This document shows positions 6,872 through 12,714 of a stretch of 12,714 nt of DNA, in pieces. The position numbers and the translations under genes are program-made. Numbering within the stretch: the first letter of the stretch is position 1; every line of letters starts with the position of its first letter. The notes beneath the pieces are model-generated. The model saw only the letters and a list, made by a program, of their open reading frames with translations. It searched no databases and was not told the DNA's origin. Origin of the DNA: Dehalococcoidales bacterium (GTDB lineage: Bacteria; Chloroflexota; Dehalococcoidia; Dehalococcoidales; Fen-1064); contig JAQTPO010000048.1 in NCBI GenBank assembly GCA_028712845.1, positions 1-12,714 on the forward strand, given 5' to 3'.

Positions 6872-7660
6872 CTATCGCTTATTATGTGTATCAATCAAAG
6901 TGTATTTGATATGCTCTGCATTGAGTCGCTGAAGTAGAGCCGGCGATTCGCTGCTACTGCAGACAATGACGAATGACAGCCCTGAACGAACTGCTTCGAT
7001 GGCGGCATGAGTTACCCCATAGAGGTAGTCCGGCTCAATATCAATCTTCCGCAAAGCAACGATGGCTTCAATCCCGATGGCGCCAATCAGACTACCTTCC
7101 GCCAGTGTTTTTTTCATCTTATTGAGATTGGAGCTTTTTGAACCGCCTCTCTGAATATCCGGCACTTCTAATACGGTTATTTGCCCGATATCCAGTTCCA
7201 CGATGCCTTCAATATCTGTAATCCCTGCATCTTCGCCTTTGTCGGCATTGCCAGTCGTAATACCGCTGGCGCCTTTCCCGTGATAAGCTGAAGCGTAGAG
7301 AAGTCCAGCTTTCATTACCAGTCCGACCCTTTGTCCTTTCTTCAGGTCAAGAGCGGCAATCGCCGACCATGTGGTTATATTGGTCAGGACTCTTTCGGCG
7401 GAGTTAGAGTATTGCTGAAGTTCCCGCAATGACTTGAGCATCCAGTTGACGCCCTCTTTGGTGATGCGGTATCTGGAGCGTCCATCCGAGGTTATCCAGT
7501 CGTCTTTTTCCAGCTTGCTTATATAGTCCGAGACCGCCTGTGAAGTAACGCCGATTTTCAGGGCGATGTCTTTTTGTTGAATACTGGGTTGATTCGCCGC
7601 TATTTCCAGAAGGATTTGGAATTTCGTGGCAAGGTTCTTATTGCGTAATACCTGTGTCAT
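6872..7660 (-). CDS. Winged-helix transcriptional regulator with C-terminal putative sensor domain
   Basis: A 262-residue regulator. Residues 10-72 form a MarR-like winged helix: IQQKDIALKIGVTSQAVSDY is the helix-turn-helix and ITSDGRSRYRITKEG the wing. A helical linker (75-105) joins it to an alpha/beta domain of about 150 residues: KGQRVGLVMKAGLLYAS, VELDIGQITVLEVPDIQRGG, GSLIGAIGIEAIVAL and SFVIVCSSSESP. The strand-helix alternation and Gly-rich turns suggest a small-molecule-binding domain. I recall similar architecture in archaeal and Chloroflexota proteins annotated only with a DUF, but I cannot name it with certainty. AGGAG lies 6 bases before the ATG. Cotranscription with cobO and divergence from the importer make it the prime candidate local regulator of corrinoid (or metal-chelate) uptake. 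Confidence 0.88.
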   Translation of the reverse strand: MTQVLRNKNLATKFQILLEIAANQPSIQQKDIALKIGVTSQAVSDYISKLEKDDWITSDGRSRYRITKEGVNWMLKSLRELQQYSNSAERVLTNITTWSAIAALDLKKGQRVGLVMKAGLLYASAYHGKGASGITTGNADKGEDAGITDIEGIVELDIGQITVLEVPDIQRGGSKSSNLNKMKKTLAEGSLIGAIGIEAIVALRKIDIEPDYLYGVTHAAIEAVRSGLSFVIVCSSSESPALLQRLNAEHIKYTLIDTHNKR

Positions 7661-7751
7661 ACGAATCTCCTGTTGGGTCTGTCTTTCTGTGAAATTTGCC
7701 GGTTTCCATAGTTTACTGCATCTTCAGAGTTATTTCTACCTCTTTGGTAAT

Positions 7752-7776
7752 GGACAGGTTTCAAAACTGCCTGTCC
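7752..7776. promoter_or_regulatory. Inverted repeat, candidate operator in the divergent region
   Basis: GGACAGG (7752-7758) and CCTGTCC (7770-7776) form a perfect 7-bp inverted repeat with an 11-base spacer. Part of it, ACAGGTTTC (7754-7762), recurs exactly in inverted form as GAAACCTGT (7832-7840), which runs into the -35 box of the importer promoter. The position between the regulator and the importer fits a dimeric winged-helix binding site. As RNA, either strand could also form the hairpin. Confidence 0.5.
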
Positions 7777-7826
7777 CGAGTGGTCAGAATAAAAACTTGC
7801 CCCTCGGCTACATCTCATTGGAATTC

Positions 7827-7862
7827 TACCAGAAACCTGTTGACAAATCAAGTAAACTGGTA
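7827..7862. promoter_or_regulatory. Second candidate operator overlapping the importer promoter
   Basis: TACCAG (7827-7832) and CTGGTA (7857-7862) are inverted copies flanking the TTGACA box, the right arm abutting the -10 hexamer. GAAACCTGT (7832-7840) within the same stretch repeats the upstream site. A protein bound here would cover the -35 box and spacer, so repression is the natural reading. Confidence 0.4.
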
Positions 7863-7868
7863 TAAAAT
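7840..7868 (+). promoter_or_regulatory. Sigma70-type promoter of the importer operon
   Basis: A perfect TTGACA (7840-7845) and TAAAAT (7863-7868) are separated by 17 bases. Predicted initiation near 7875 gives a leader of about 45 bases containing AAAGGAG (7904-7910), 10 bases before the ATG. The leader is too short to hold a cobalamin riboswitch. Confidence 0.8.
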
Positions 7869-7920
7869 CAACTTCACTAGAGTTATTAGGCTCGTATTTT
7901 GTGAAAGGAGTTGCTTTCTC

Positions 7921-9069
7921 ATGTTCAAAAAGGTAATCACGATGATTTTGACACTCTGTATGGTTGCGGTGATAATCGCTGGTTGTAAAACTAATGTGGA
8001 GAATGAACCATCAGGTGCAATTCAACTGAAATACGCTACAGGTTTTAAAATTAAGGAAGTCGGTGGACAATGTCAGATAGTCACCGATGCTGAGAACCAA
8101 TCGTTCATTCTGTTACCCAAAGGTAAAAAAGCGCCTGTTCTGGTAACGCCCGGGGATAAGGCATCGGAAAGCTATGCGAATTTGCCGCAAATCAATACAC
8201 CGGTGGAAAGAGTCGTCATCCTCTCCGTGACTTTCGGGGCGTTAATGCGGCCGCTCGGCGTTATCGATACGGTGGTAGGCAGCGGCACATTAGAAGACGA
8301 ACTATATATAGATGAAATGAAGCAGGGATATGCCAGCGGCAATATCAAATACGTTGGCGGGGGCGGTATGGGAGCGCCGGATTTCGAGGCGATTCAAGCC
8401 CTTGACCCGGATGTGGTTTTTCTTTCTACAGGTTATCCTGATGCCGTAAAGTATTACGAACAATTGAAAGGGATGGGCATTACGGTAGTGGTGTGTAATG
8501 ACTTTCTGGAAAGCCATCCGCTTGCCCGTTTGGAGTGGATGAAATTTATTGCCGCTTTTTATGATAAAGAGCAACCGGCGGATACTTATTTCGATGGTGT
8601 TGAAAAGAAAATCGATGATATAAAGATGCAGGCGATGTTATCATCTCGACTTGCTTCGGTTCTCTGGGCGAGCATTTTTATGGGTAACTGCTATGTTTCC
8701 GGCGGTGATTCCTATGTCGCTAAAATGATTGAGCTGGCGGGAGGCAATTACGTCTTCAAATATCTTGCCGGCAATGGTGCCAGCAGTATCGCCCTGGAGG
8801 AACTTTATGCCCGCGGCCAAAACTGCAACGAGTTCATTTATGCTTCTACACCGCCTTATATCAATTCAATCAAAGAGATTGTGGATGGTAGCCCGGTGCT
8901 GGCAGATTTGCCGGTAATTGAAGCTGGTGAGGTTTACTGTTTCCAGCCATGGTTCTACCAGATTTCAGATAAACCGGATGAAATTGTGCAGGATTTAGCC
9001 TATATCTTCCACCCCAGTCGTTTTCCAGACTATCAATTGAAACACTTCATGCTTTTACCTGTAAAGTAA
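7921..9069 (+). CDS. ABC transporter substrate-binding lipoprotein, BtuF/FepB-like
   Basis: A 382-residue lipid-anchored solute-binding protein of the iron-chelate/vitamin B12 class (Peripla_BP_2 fold). The start is set by AAAGGAG and the promoter upstream; it yields a short signal peptide ending in the lipobox IIAGC (Cys22). An N-terminal extension (YATGFKIKEVGGQ, then FILLPKGKKAPVLV, about 36-80) precedes the binding domain. That domain has a first lobe (VERVVILSVTFGALMRPLG, DFEAIQALDPDVVFLS), a long connecting helix (LARLEWMKFIAAFYDKEQPA) and a second lobe (MIELAGGNYVF to about VLADLPVIEAGEVYCF). The N-terminal extension is typical of archaeal and anaerobe members. It should deliver ligand to the permease and ATPase that follow. 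The ligand is inferred to be a corrinoid from cobO next door; an iron chelate is possible. An upstream in-frame ATG at 7696 is rejected because it would place the promoter inside the gene. Confidence 0.93.
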   Translation: MFKKVITMILTLCMVAVIIAGCKTNVENEPSGAIQLKYATGFKIKEVGGQCQIVTDAENQSFILLPKGKKAPVLVTPGDKASESYANLPQINTPVERVVILSVTFGALMRPLGVIDTVVGSGTLEDELYIDEMKQGYASGNIKYVGGGGMGAPDFEAIQALDPDVVFLSTGYPDAVKYYEQLKGMGITVVVCNDFLESHPLARLEWMKFIAAFYDKEQPADTYFDGVEKKIDDIKMQAMLSSRLASVLWASIFMGNCYVSGGDSYVAKMIELAGGNYVFKYLAGNGASSIALEELYARGQNCNEFIYASTPPYINSIKEIVDGSPVLADLPVIEAGEVYCFQPWFYQISDKPDEIVQDLAYIFHPSRFPDYQLKHFMLLPVK

Positions 9070-9079
9070 TTGCATTGTC

Positions 9080-9207
9080 ATTCCAGCGGAGGCTGGAATC
9101 TAGAATATTAATAACTGGATTCCGTATCAAGGAGATTCCTCCTGTCAAGTACGGAATGACATCCGTGTGAAGATTGCTTCGCCCTCGATTATATCGGGGC
9201 TCGCAAT
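9080..9207. repeat. Cluster of three palindromes inside the importer operon
   Basis: Three inverted repeats occupy the gap between the binding-protein and permease genes. ATTCCAGC (9080-9087) pairs with GCTGGAAT (9092-9099) around a GGAG loop. ATTCCGTA (9119-9126) pairs with TACGGAAT (9150-9157) and encloses a nested stem, AGGAG (9130-9134) with CTCCT (9139-9143). ATTGC (9173-9177) pairs with GCAAT (9203-9207) and encloses GCCC (9181-9184) with GGGC (9197-9200) and CGAT with ATCG. They share the GGATTCC entry and GGAATGAC exit with other intergenic elements here. Such structures could attenuate downstream expression or protect the binding-protein mRNA. Confidence 0.65.
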
Positions 9208-9238
9208 AGTAACTAAATAAGAAAGAGTCACGTCGGTA

Positions 9239-10306
9239 ATGAACAAAAGAATAACAGAGTCTGAAAACAATGAGACCGGCGGCTTTCTTGCCCGCCGGTG
9301 GAAACGGTTTGTTCTGGTGATGACACTTTTTACACTCGGCGTGTTTCTTTTTCTGGTATTGAATGTGGCGCTGGGTTCGGTCAATATCCCGCTTTCAGAT
9401 ACCGTTAGAATCATCTTCGGCGGGCATAGTTATCAGTCAGCCTTCGATTCTATAGTCATGAATATCAGGCTGCCGCGCGCACTCGGGGCTTTATTAAGCG
9501 GTTCGGCACTGGCAGTTGCCGGTCTTCTCCTGCAGGTTTTCTTCCGTAATCCCATCGTTGACCCGTTTATCCTCGGTGTCTCCTCCGGGGCGACTCTTAT
9601 GGTTGCCATCGCGATGTTAGGGACTTATCTATTGGGAGCGACCGTCGTCAGTTCGCTTACGTTAAGCCTGGCATCTTTTATCGGAGCGGTACTGGTGATG
9701 CTGGTGGCGCTATCGGTTGCCGGCAAGGTCAGGAACATTATTACACTGCTGGTGATTGGCTTGATGACCGGGTATATTACTGGCGCTCTGAGCAGTTTTC
9801 TCATTGCCTTTGCACAGTCTGAAAATATCCACCGTTTCGTTATCTGGACAATGGGGAGCTTCTCAGGTTTTCGCTGGGAGCATGTACAGTGGCTGGCTAT
9901 CGGCAGTGTGCCTTTAATGGCAGGCAGTTATTTGATGTCCAAGCAGTTGAATGCTTTTCTGCTGGGGGAAAACTACGCACGCAGTATGGGTGTTAATGTA
10001 AAAGTTTTCCGCTACCTGGTTATTTTTTTGTCCTGCGCGCTGGCGGCAATCGTTACCGCTTTTGCCGGACCGGTAGCTTTCATCGGGCTGGCAGTGCCGC
10101 ATCTCACGCGGTTATCACTGGGCACTTCGGATAGCCGGGTACTGATTCCGGCGTCGATTCTTGGCGGCGCAATGTTAATCAGTATGTGCGACCTGCTGTC
10201 CAGGATGCTCTTTGCGCCGGTGGAATTGCCTGTGAGTGCCACCACGGCAATCTTCGGTGCGCCGATGGTCATTTTCTTCCTGGTCAAAGGAAAAACGACG
10301 TTATGA
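9239..10306 (+). CDS. FecCD-family ABC transporter permease (BtuC-like)
   Basis: A 355-residue integral membrane subunit of a type II importer for vitamin B12 or iron chelates. The charged N-terminus (to about residue 25) is followed by strongly hydrophobic segments consistent with the ten helices of BtuC. Family signatures are SVNIPLSDTVRIIFGG after TM1, NIRLPRALGALLSGSALAVA, FFRNPIVDPFILGVSSGA, the GLAVPHLTRL coupling region that contacts the ATPase, and a final VELPVSATTAIFGAPMVIFF. It would work as a homodimer with the ATPase. The Shine-Dalgarno is weak (GAAAGAG about 11 bases upstream), and the start lies 169 bases after the binding-protein gene, behind the palindrome cluster. The stop codon overlaps the start of the ATPase gene (ATGA), indicating translational coupling. 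Confidence 0.95.
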   Translation: MNKRITESENNETGGFLARRWKRFVLVMTLFTLGVFLFLVLNVALGSVNIPLSDTVRIIFGGHSYQSAFDSIVMNIRLPRALGALLSGSALAVAGLLLQVFFRNPIVDPFILGVSSGATLMVAIAMLGTYLLGATVVSSLTLSLASFIGAVLVMLVALSVAGKVRNIITLLVIGLMTGYITGALSSFLIAFAQSENIHRFVIWTMGSFSGFRWEHVQWLAIGSVPLMAGSYLMSKQLNAFLLGENYARSMGVNVKVFRYLVIFLSCALAAIVTAFAGPVAFIGLAVPHLTRLSLGTSDSRVLIPASILGGAMLISMCDLLSRMLFAPVELPVSATTAIFGAPMVIFFLVKGKTTL

Positions 10307-11526
10307 TGCTCAATACCAAAAATCTGAAGGTTGGCTATGGCAAGAAGACGGTAGTCGCTGGCATTAATATCGAAGCGATGAAAGGGCAGTTTATCTGCCT
10401 GCTCGGACCCAATGGTTCCGGCAAGTCAACCATCCTGAAAACCATCGTCCGCATGCTTGTGCCTTTAGGCGGCGAGGTCTATCTGAACGAACGGAATATT
10501 TCCGGTCTGAGCAATCTGGAAATGGCGAAAACGACCGCAGTCGTGCTGACCGAGACAATCACGCCGGGATTGATGACTGCGTATGACGTGGTGATGCTGG
10601 GCAGGCATCCCTATACCGGTTTTACGGGGAAGCCTACCGGAGAAGATAGCCGGAAGGTTCTGGATGTGCTGCAGATGGTGAATGCCGCTGACCTTGCCCA
10701 GAGGTATTTTAGCGAACTCAGTGACGGCGAGAAACAGAAGACAATGCTTGCCCGCGCCCTGGCTCAGGAGCCGCAGTTGATTGTCCTCGATGAGCCGACC
10801 TCTCATCTGGATGCTAGGCATCGGATTGAAGTGATGCTTATTTTGAGACAGCTGACGCAGAAAAAAGAAGTTACAGTAATCGCCTCACTGCACGATATCG
10901 ACCTGGTGATGAAAGTGTGTGATATTGCCATTCTCATCAAGGATGAGCATATCCTTGCCTGCGGCGTGCCGGAGGATGTTCTGTCAGAAACTGCCGTGGC
11001 TCAGCTTTATGATATGGATAAAGCGGCTTTCAGCAGTTATCTGGGGGGTGTGGAACTGCGCGGGAACGGGCATGGTCCGGTCTATGTGGTAGCCGGTGGT
11101 GGCAGCGGTGCCCGTTTGTACCGCTCGCTGGTGAAACACGGGTTTAATATCATCACGGGCGTGCTCCCTGAGAATGACCTGGATTATTATATTGCCAGGG
11201 CAGTTGGTGCTAATGTGGTGTCTGAAAAACCCTATAATGAAATTTCACCGGATGCTTACGCACAGGCGCAATCACTGATGAGTAAAAACATAGTGGTAAT
11301 TGACGCTGGTTTTCCGATTGGCTCTGCCAATAAACGTAACATCGATTTGGTGGGAAATGCCCTTGAAAGCGGGCACGTCACTTATACCTTACGTAAAGAA
11401 GATGAAGCGGCGAAGATTTACGGTGATACTGCTGCCGCACGATTTGTTTATTGTGAGAGTCTATCTCAACTATTAGAAGCGATTCTCAGAACAGAGAATT
11501 CAATTAAACAGACTCACTTGACATAA
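10303..11526 (+). CDS. ABC transporter ATPase (BtuD-like) with extra C-terminal domain
   Basis: A 407-residue ATPase. Residues 1-240 are a standard nucleotide-binding domain: Walker A GPNGSGKST (35-43), signature LSDGEKQK (139-146; Asp and Glu replace the usual Gly and Gln), Walker B LIVLDEP (159-165), D-loop SHLD and switch His197 in SLHD. At the usual Q-loop position the sequence reads VLTETITPG, without the usual Gln, as I recall from some archaeal relatives. Residues about 255-400 form an added domain (GPVYVVAGGGSGARLYRSL, ENDLDYYIARAVGANVV, NIVVIDAGFPIG) with a Rossmann-like Gly-rich start. Halophilic archaeal BtuD proteins have a comparable extension of unknown role. The start is the ATG overlapping the permease TGA; an in-frame ATG at 10186 lies deep inside the permease gene and is rejected. 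Confidence 0.95.
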   Translation: MMLNTKNLKVGYGKKTVVAGINIEAMKGQFICLLGPNGSGKSTILKTIVRMLVPLGGEVYLNERNISGLSNLEMAKTTAVVLTETITPGLMTAYDVVMLGRHPYTGFTGKPTGEDSRKVLDVLQMVNAADLAQRYFSELSDGEKQKTMLARALAQEPQLIVLDEPTSHLDARHRIEVMLILRQLTQKKEVTVIASLHDIDLVMKVCDIAILIKDEHILACGVPEDVLSETAVAQLYDMDKAAFSSYLGGVELRGNGHGPVYVVAGGGSGARLYRSLVKHGFNIITGVLPENDLDYYIARAVGANVVSEKPYNEISPDAYAQAQSLMSKNIVVIDAGFPIGSANKRNIDLVGNALESGHVTYTLRKEDEAAKIYGDTAAARFVYCESLSQLLEAILRTENSIKQTHLT

Positions 11527-11548
11527 AGTATCTGAAAGTACGTATAAT
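11518..11548 (+). promoter_or_regulatory. Promoter-like sequence at the end of the ATPase gene
   Basis: Perfect TTGACA (11518-11523, overlapping the last codons and stop of the ATPase gene) and perfect TATAAT (11543-11548) are 19 bases apart, two more than ideal. Initiation near 11555 would serve the DUF6125-like gene starting at 11648. A CTATTATT motif at about 11599-11606 is a weaker alternative -10. Confidence 0.5.
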
Positions 11549-11647
11549 GTGCTTGCGGGAATGTCTTAAAAGCGCTTTCTCTGACTCCATGTTTGTGCTA
11601 TTATTCCCGTGTAACTAACGGTAAAATTCTCTCTCAGCAGGTGACAA

Positions 11648-12133
11648 ATGGCAGATTTGAATGAACAGCAGAAAACTGACTATTTCCATCGCGGGTTTAC
11701 CGCCGTTGACGGTTTATGGTTTATGAAAATCGAAGAACATTTCGGCTTCGATAAGGCGCTGGAAATAGATAATGAAGTCTGGAAAGTCTTACCCAAAATC
11801 CAGGCACGTAAAATGAAGGAATTGAAAAAAGTCGGCACCGGCATCGATGCGTTGATGGAGTGTTTTCCGGCAAGGCTTTTATTGGAAGGCTTTACCTTTA
11901 AGATAGAGAAGGATGAAAAAGCAAAAGCTTTCCGGTTAGTTATCGATTCCTGTCCCTGGCACAAAGTTATGGTCAAGTCCGGCAGGCAGCATCTTTCTGC
12001 AAAGGTTGGGAATGTCATCTGCCCGTCGGATTATTCCGGATGGGCAAGTGAGTTTGGCTGCAAATTTCAGCTGGACGAGCAAAACCGTATTTGCAACGGC
12101 TCCAAATTGTGCATCCTGCATTTTAGCCAGTAA
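11648..12133 (+). CDS. DUF6125-like cysteine-rich protein
   Basis: A 161-residue cytoplasmic protein with no signal peptide or membrane segment. The N-terminal part (YFHRGFTAVDGLWFMKIEE, then IDNEVWKVLPKIQARKMKEL, to about 62) is helical. The second half is a mixed domain with conserved-looking Cys and His: SCPWHK (Cys102, His105), ICPSDY (Cys125), FGCKF (Cys138), RICNG (Cys149) and LCILHF (Cys155, His158). I recall this pattern from proteins labelled DUF6125 in Chloroflexota and sulfate reducers, distantly like the thiazoline-carboxylate hydrolase group; that is memory, not a search. The Cys/His set could bind a metal or cluster (inference). AGGTG lies just before the ATG. It is separated from the acyl-CoA dehydrogenase gene by about 32 bases, so the two are probably cotranscribed and it may act in acyl-CoA metabolism. 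Confidence 0.8.
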   Translation: MADLNEQQKTDYFHRGFTAVDGLWFMKIEEHFGFDKALEIDNEVWKVLPKIQARKMKELKKVGTGIDALMECFPARLLLEGFTFKIEKDEKAKAFRLVIDSCPWHKVMVKSGRQHLSAKVGNVICPSDYSGWASEFGCKFQLDEQNRICNGSKLCILHFSQ

Positions 12134-12165
12134 AATTACTATTTTATTCTCGAAAGGGGGTGGCA

Positions 12166-12714
12166 ATGATTTCCTTCAGCCCCAGTGAAGACCAGCAAAT
12201 GATTGTCAATATGGTCAGGCAATTCGCGACCGATGAAATGCGTAAAATCTCCCGCCAGTGTGATGAAAGCGGTGAGATTCCGTCAGGCATTATCGACAAA
12301 GCCTGGGGGATGGGTTTCATCTCCGGCATTATCCCGGAGAAATACGGAGGCGGGGGAGAAGAGCGTTCCTTAGTCACGAGTGCTCTGCTTGCTGAGGAAA
12401 TGGCATGGGGAGACCTTTCGATGGCAATGCATATGCTTTGCCCCTCATTATTCACCGTACCGCTTTTGACAATGGGTACAGAACAGCAAAAACAGAAGTA
12501 TCTGCCGGCGTTTTGCGGTAAGAAATTCAAAGTAGCCACCGCCGCACTGATTGAGCCGCGTTTCAGGTTTGACCCGAATTCACTGTCTGCTACGGCTCAA
12601 CGAAAAGGCAGCGATTATGTATTGAATGGTATTAAGTGCTTTGTGCCGCTTGCCGCCGATGCCGAATTTATCCTCATCTACACGAAAGACGGTGGGGAAG
12701 TGCAGGGTTTTATT
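12166..12714 (+). CDS. Acyl-CoA dehydrogenase, N-terminal 183 residues (3' end outside window)
   Basis: FAD-dependent acyl-CoA dehydrogenase, cut by the window edge. AAAGGGGG lies 5 bases before the ATG. Visible are the N-terminal helical domain (SPSEDQQMIVNMVRQFATDE, MGFISGIIPEKYGGGG, LLAEEMAWGDLSMAM) and the start of the middle beta domain (GTEQQKQKYLPAF, TAALIEP, GSDYVLNGIKCFVPLAADA). These match the family in order and spacing. Where most members read TEP followed by a GSD motif, this one has IEP followed by RFRFDPNSLSA, so the flavin/substrate loop is somewhat divergent. The catalytic Glu lies in the missing part. By family it oxidises an acyl-CoA to the 2,3-enoyl-CoA and passes electrons to an electron-transfer flavoprotein; chain length cannot be judged. 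Confidence 0.95.
   Translation, partial: MISFSPSEDQQMIVNMVRQFATDEMRKISRQCDESGEIPSGIIDKAWGMGFISGIIPEKYGGGGEERSLVTSALLAEEMAWGDLSMAMHMLCPSLFTVPLLTMGTEQQKQKYLPAFCGKKFKVATAALIEPRFRFDPNSLSATAQRKGSDYVLNGIKCFVPLAADAEFILIYTKDGGEVQGFI

Noticed and set aside
7657..7851. Minus-strand open frame upstream of the regulator
   Set aside because: It runs through the divergent promoter and operator region, has no ribosome site and no recognisable motif.
7696..7920. Upstream extension of the binding-protein gene to an in-frame ATG at 7696
   Set aside because: It would place the promoter and AAAGGAG site inside the gene and bury the signal peptide; the ATG at 7921 gives a clean lipoprotein start.
7661..7920. 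Cobalamin riboswitch upstream of the importer
   Set aside because: I found no B12-box-like motif, and the predicted leader of about 45 bases is too short for one.
10186..10302. Upstream extension of the ATPase gene
   Set aside because: It lies wholly inside the permease gene in another frame. The ATGA overlap at 10303 is the normal coupled start and places Walker A at residue 35.
12144..12539. Minus-strand open frame of 131 codons
   Set aside because: It is the antisense shadow of the acyl-CoA dehydrogenase gene, which has a clear ribosome site and family motifs.
1..12714. tRNA, rRNA, CRISPR array or mobile element genes
   Set aside because: By eye I saw no T-loop/acceptor combination, no regularly spaced direct repeats, and no transposase or integrase motif. 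The palindromes are not array repeats because their stems differ.

Overview
The window is a 12.7-kb piece of an anaerobe-type bacterial chromosome. An in-frame UGA with a SECIS-like hairpin in selD means the host makes selenocysteine. The other pointers are corrinoid-related genes, an acyl-CoA dehydrogenase, a DUF6125-type protein, a Chloroflexota-like alpha-2-macroglobulin, and intergenic palindromes of the GGATTCC...GGAATGAC kind. I read this as a Dehalococcoidia-like or other Chloroflexota metagenomic genome. That placement is inference from gene content and style, not a measurement.

Left part (1-3.9 kb): the C-terminal two thirds of a secreted, thioester-containing alpha-2-macroglobulin; a palindromic intergenic element; a small lipoprotein; a convergent 87-aa gene of unknown function with a good promoter; and a lone HNH endonuclease. 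Middle (4.0-6.15 kb): selD, whose correct start lies upstream of a UGA codon read as Sec17, followed by a metallo-beta-lactamase-fold hydrolase.

Right-centre (6.3-11.5 kb) is the most coherent unit. On the minus strand a winged-helix regulator is followed 9 bases later by cobO (corrinoid adenosyltransferase). Divergently, behind a near-consensus sigma70 promoter overlapped by inverted repeats, lies a BtuFCD-type ABC importer: binding lipoprotein, FecCD permease, and an ATPase carrying an extra C-terminal Gly-rich domain. The simplest model is a corrinoid uptake-and-adenosylation module under a local regulator. Iron-chelate uptake is the main alternative for the substrate.

Right end (11.5-12.7 kb): an internal promoter-like sequence at the end of the ATPase gene leads into a Cys-rich DUF6125-like protein and an acyl-CoA dehydrogenase cut by the window edge.

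No stretch over 300 bases lacks a gene. The 100-260-base gaps hold dispersed 8-bp-stem palindromes, promoters and possible operators. I saw no tRNA, rRNA, CRISPR array, transposase or integrase. Most components belong to known families. The points worth following are the recoded selD, the complement-C3-like active site of the macroglobulin, the unexplained C-terminal domain on the ABC ATPase, and the regulator/operator layout of the corrinoid module.
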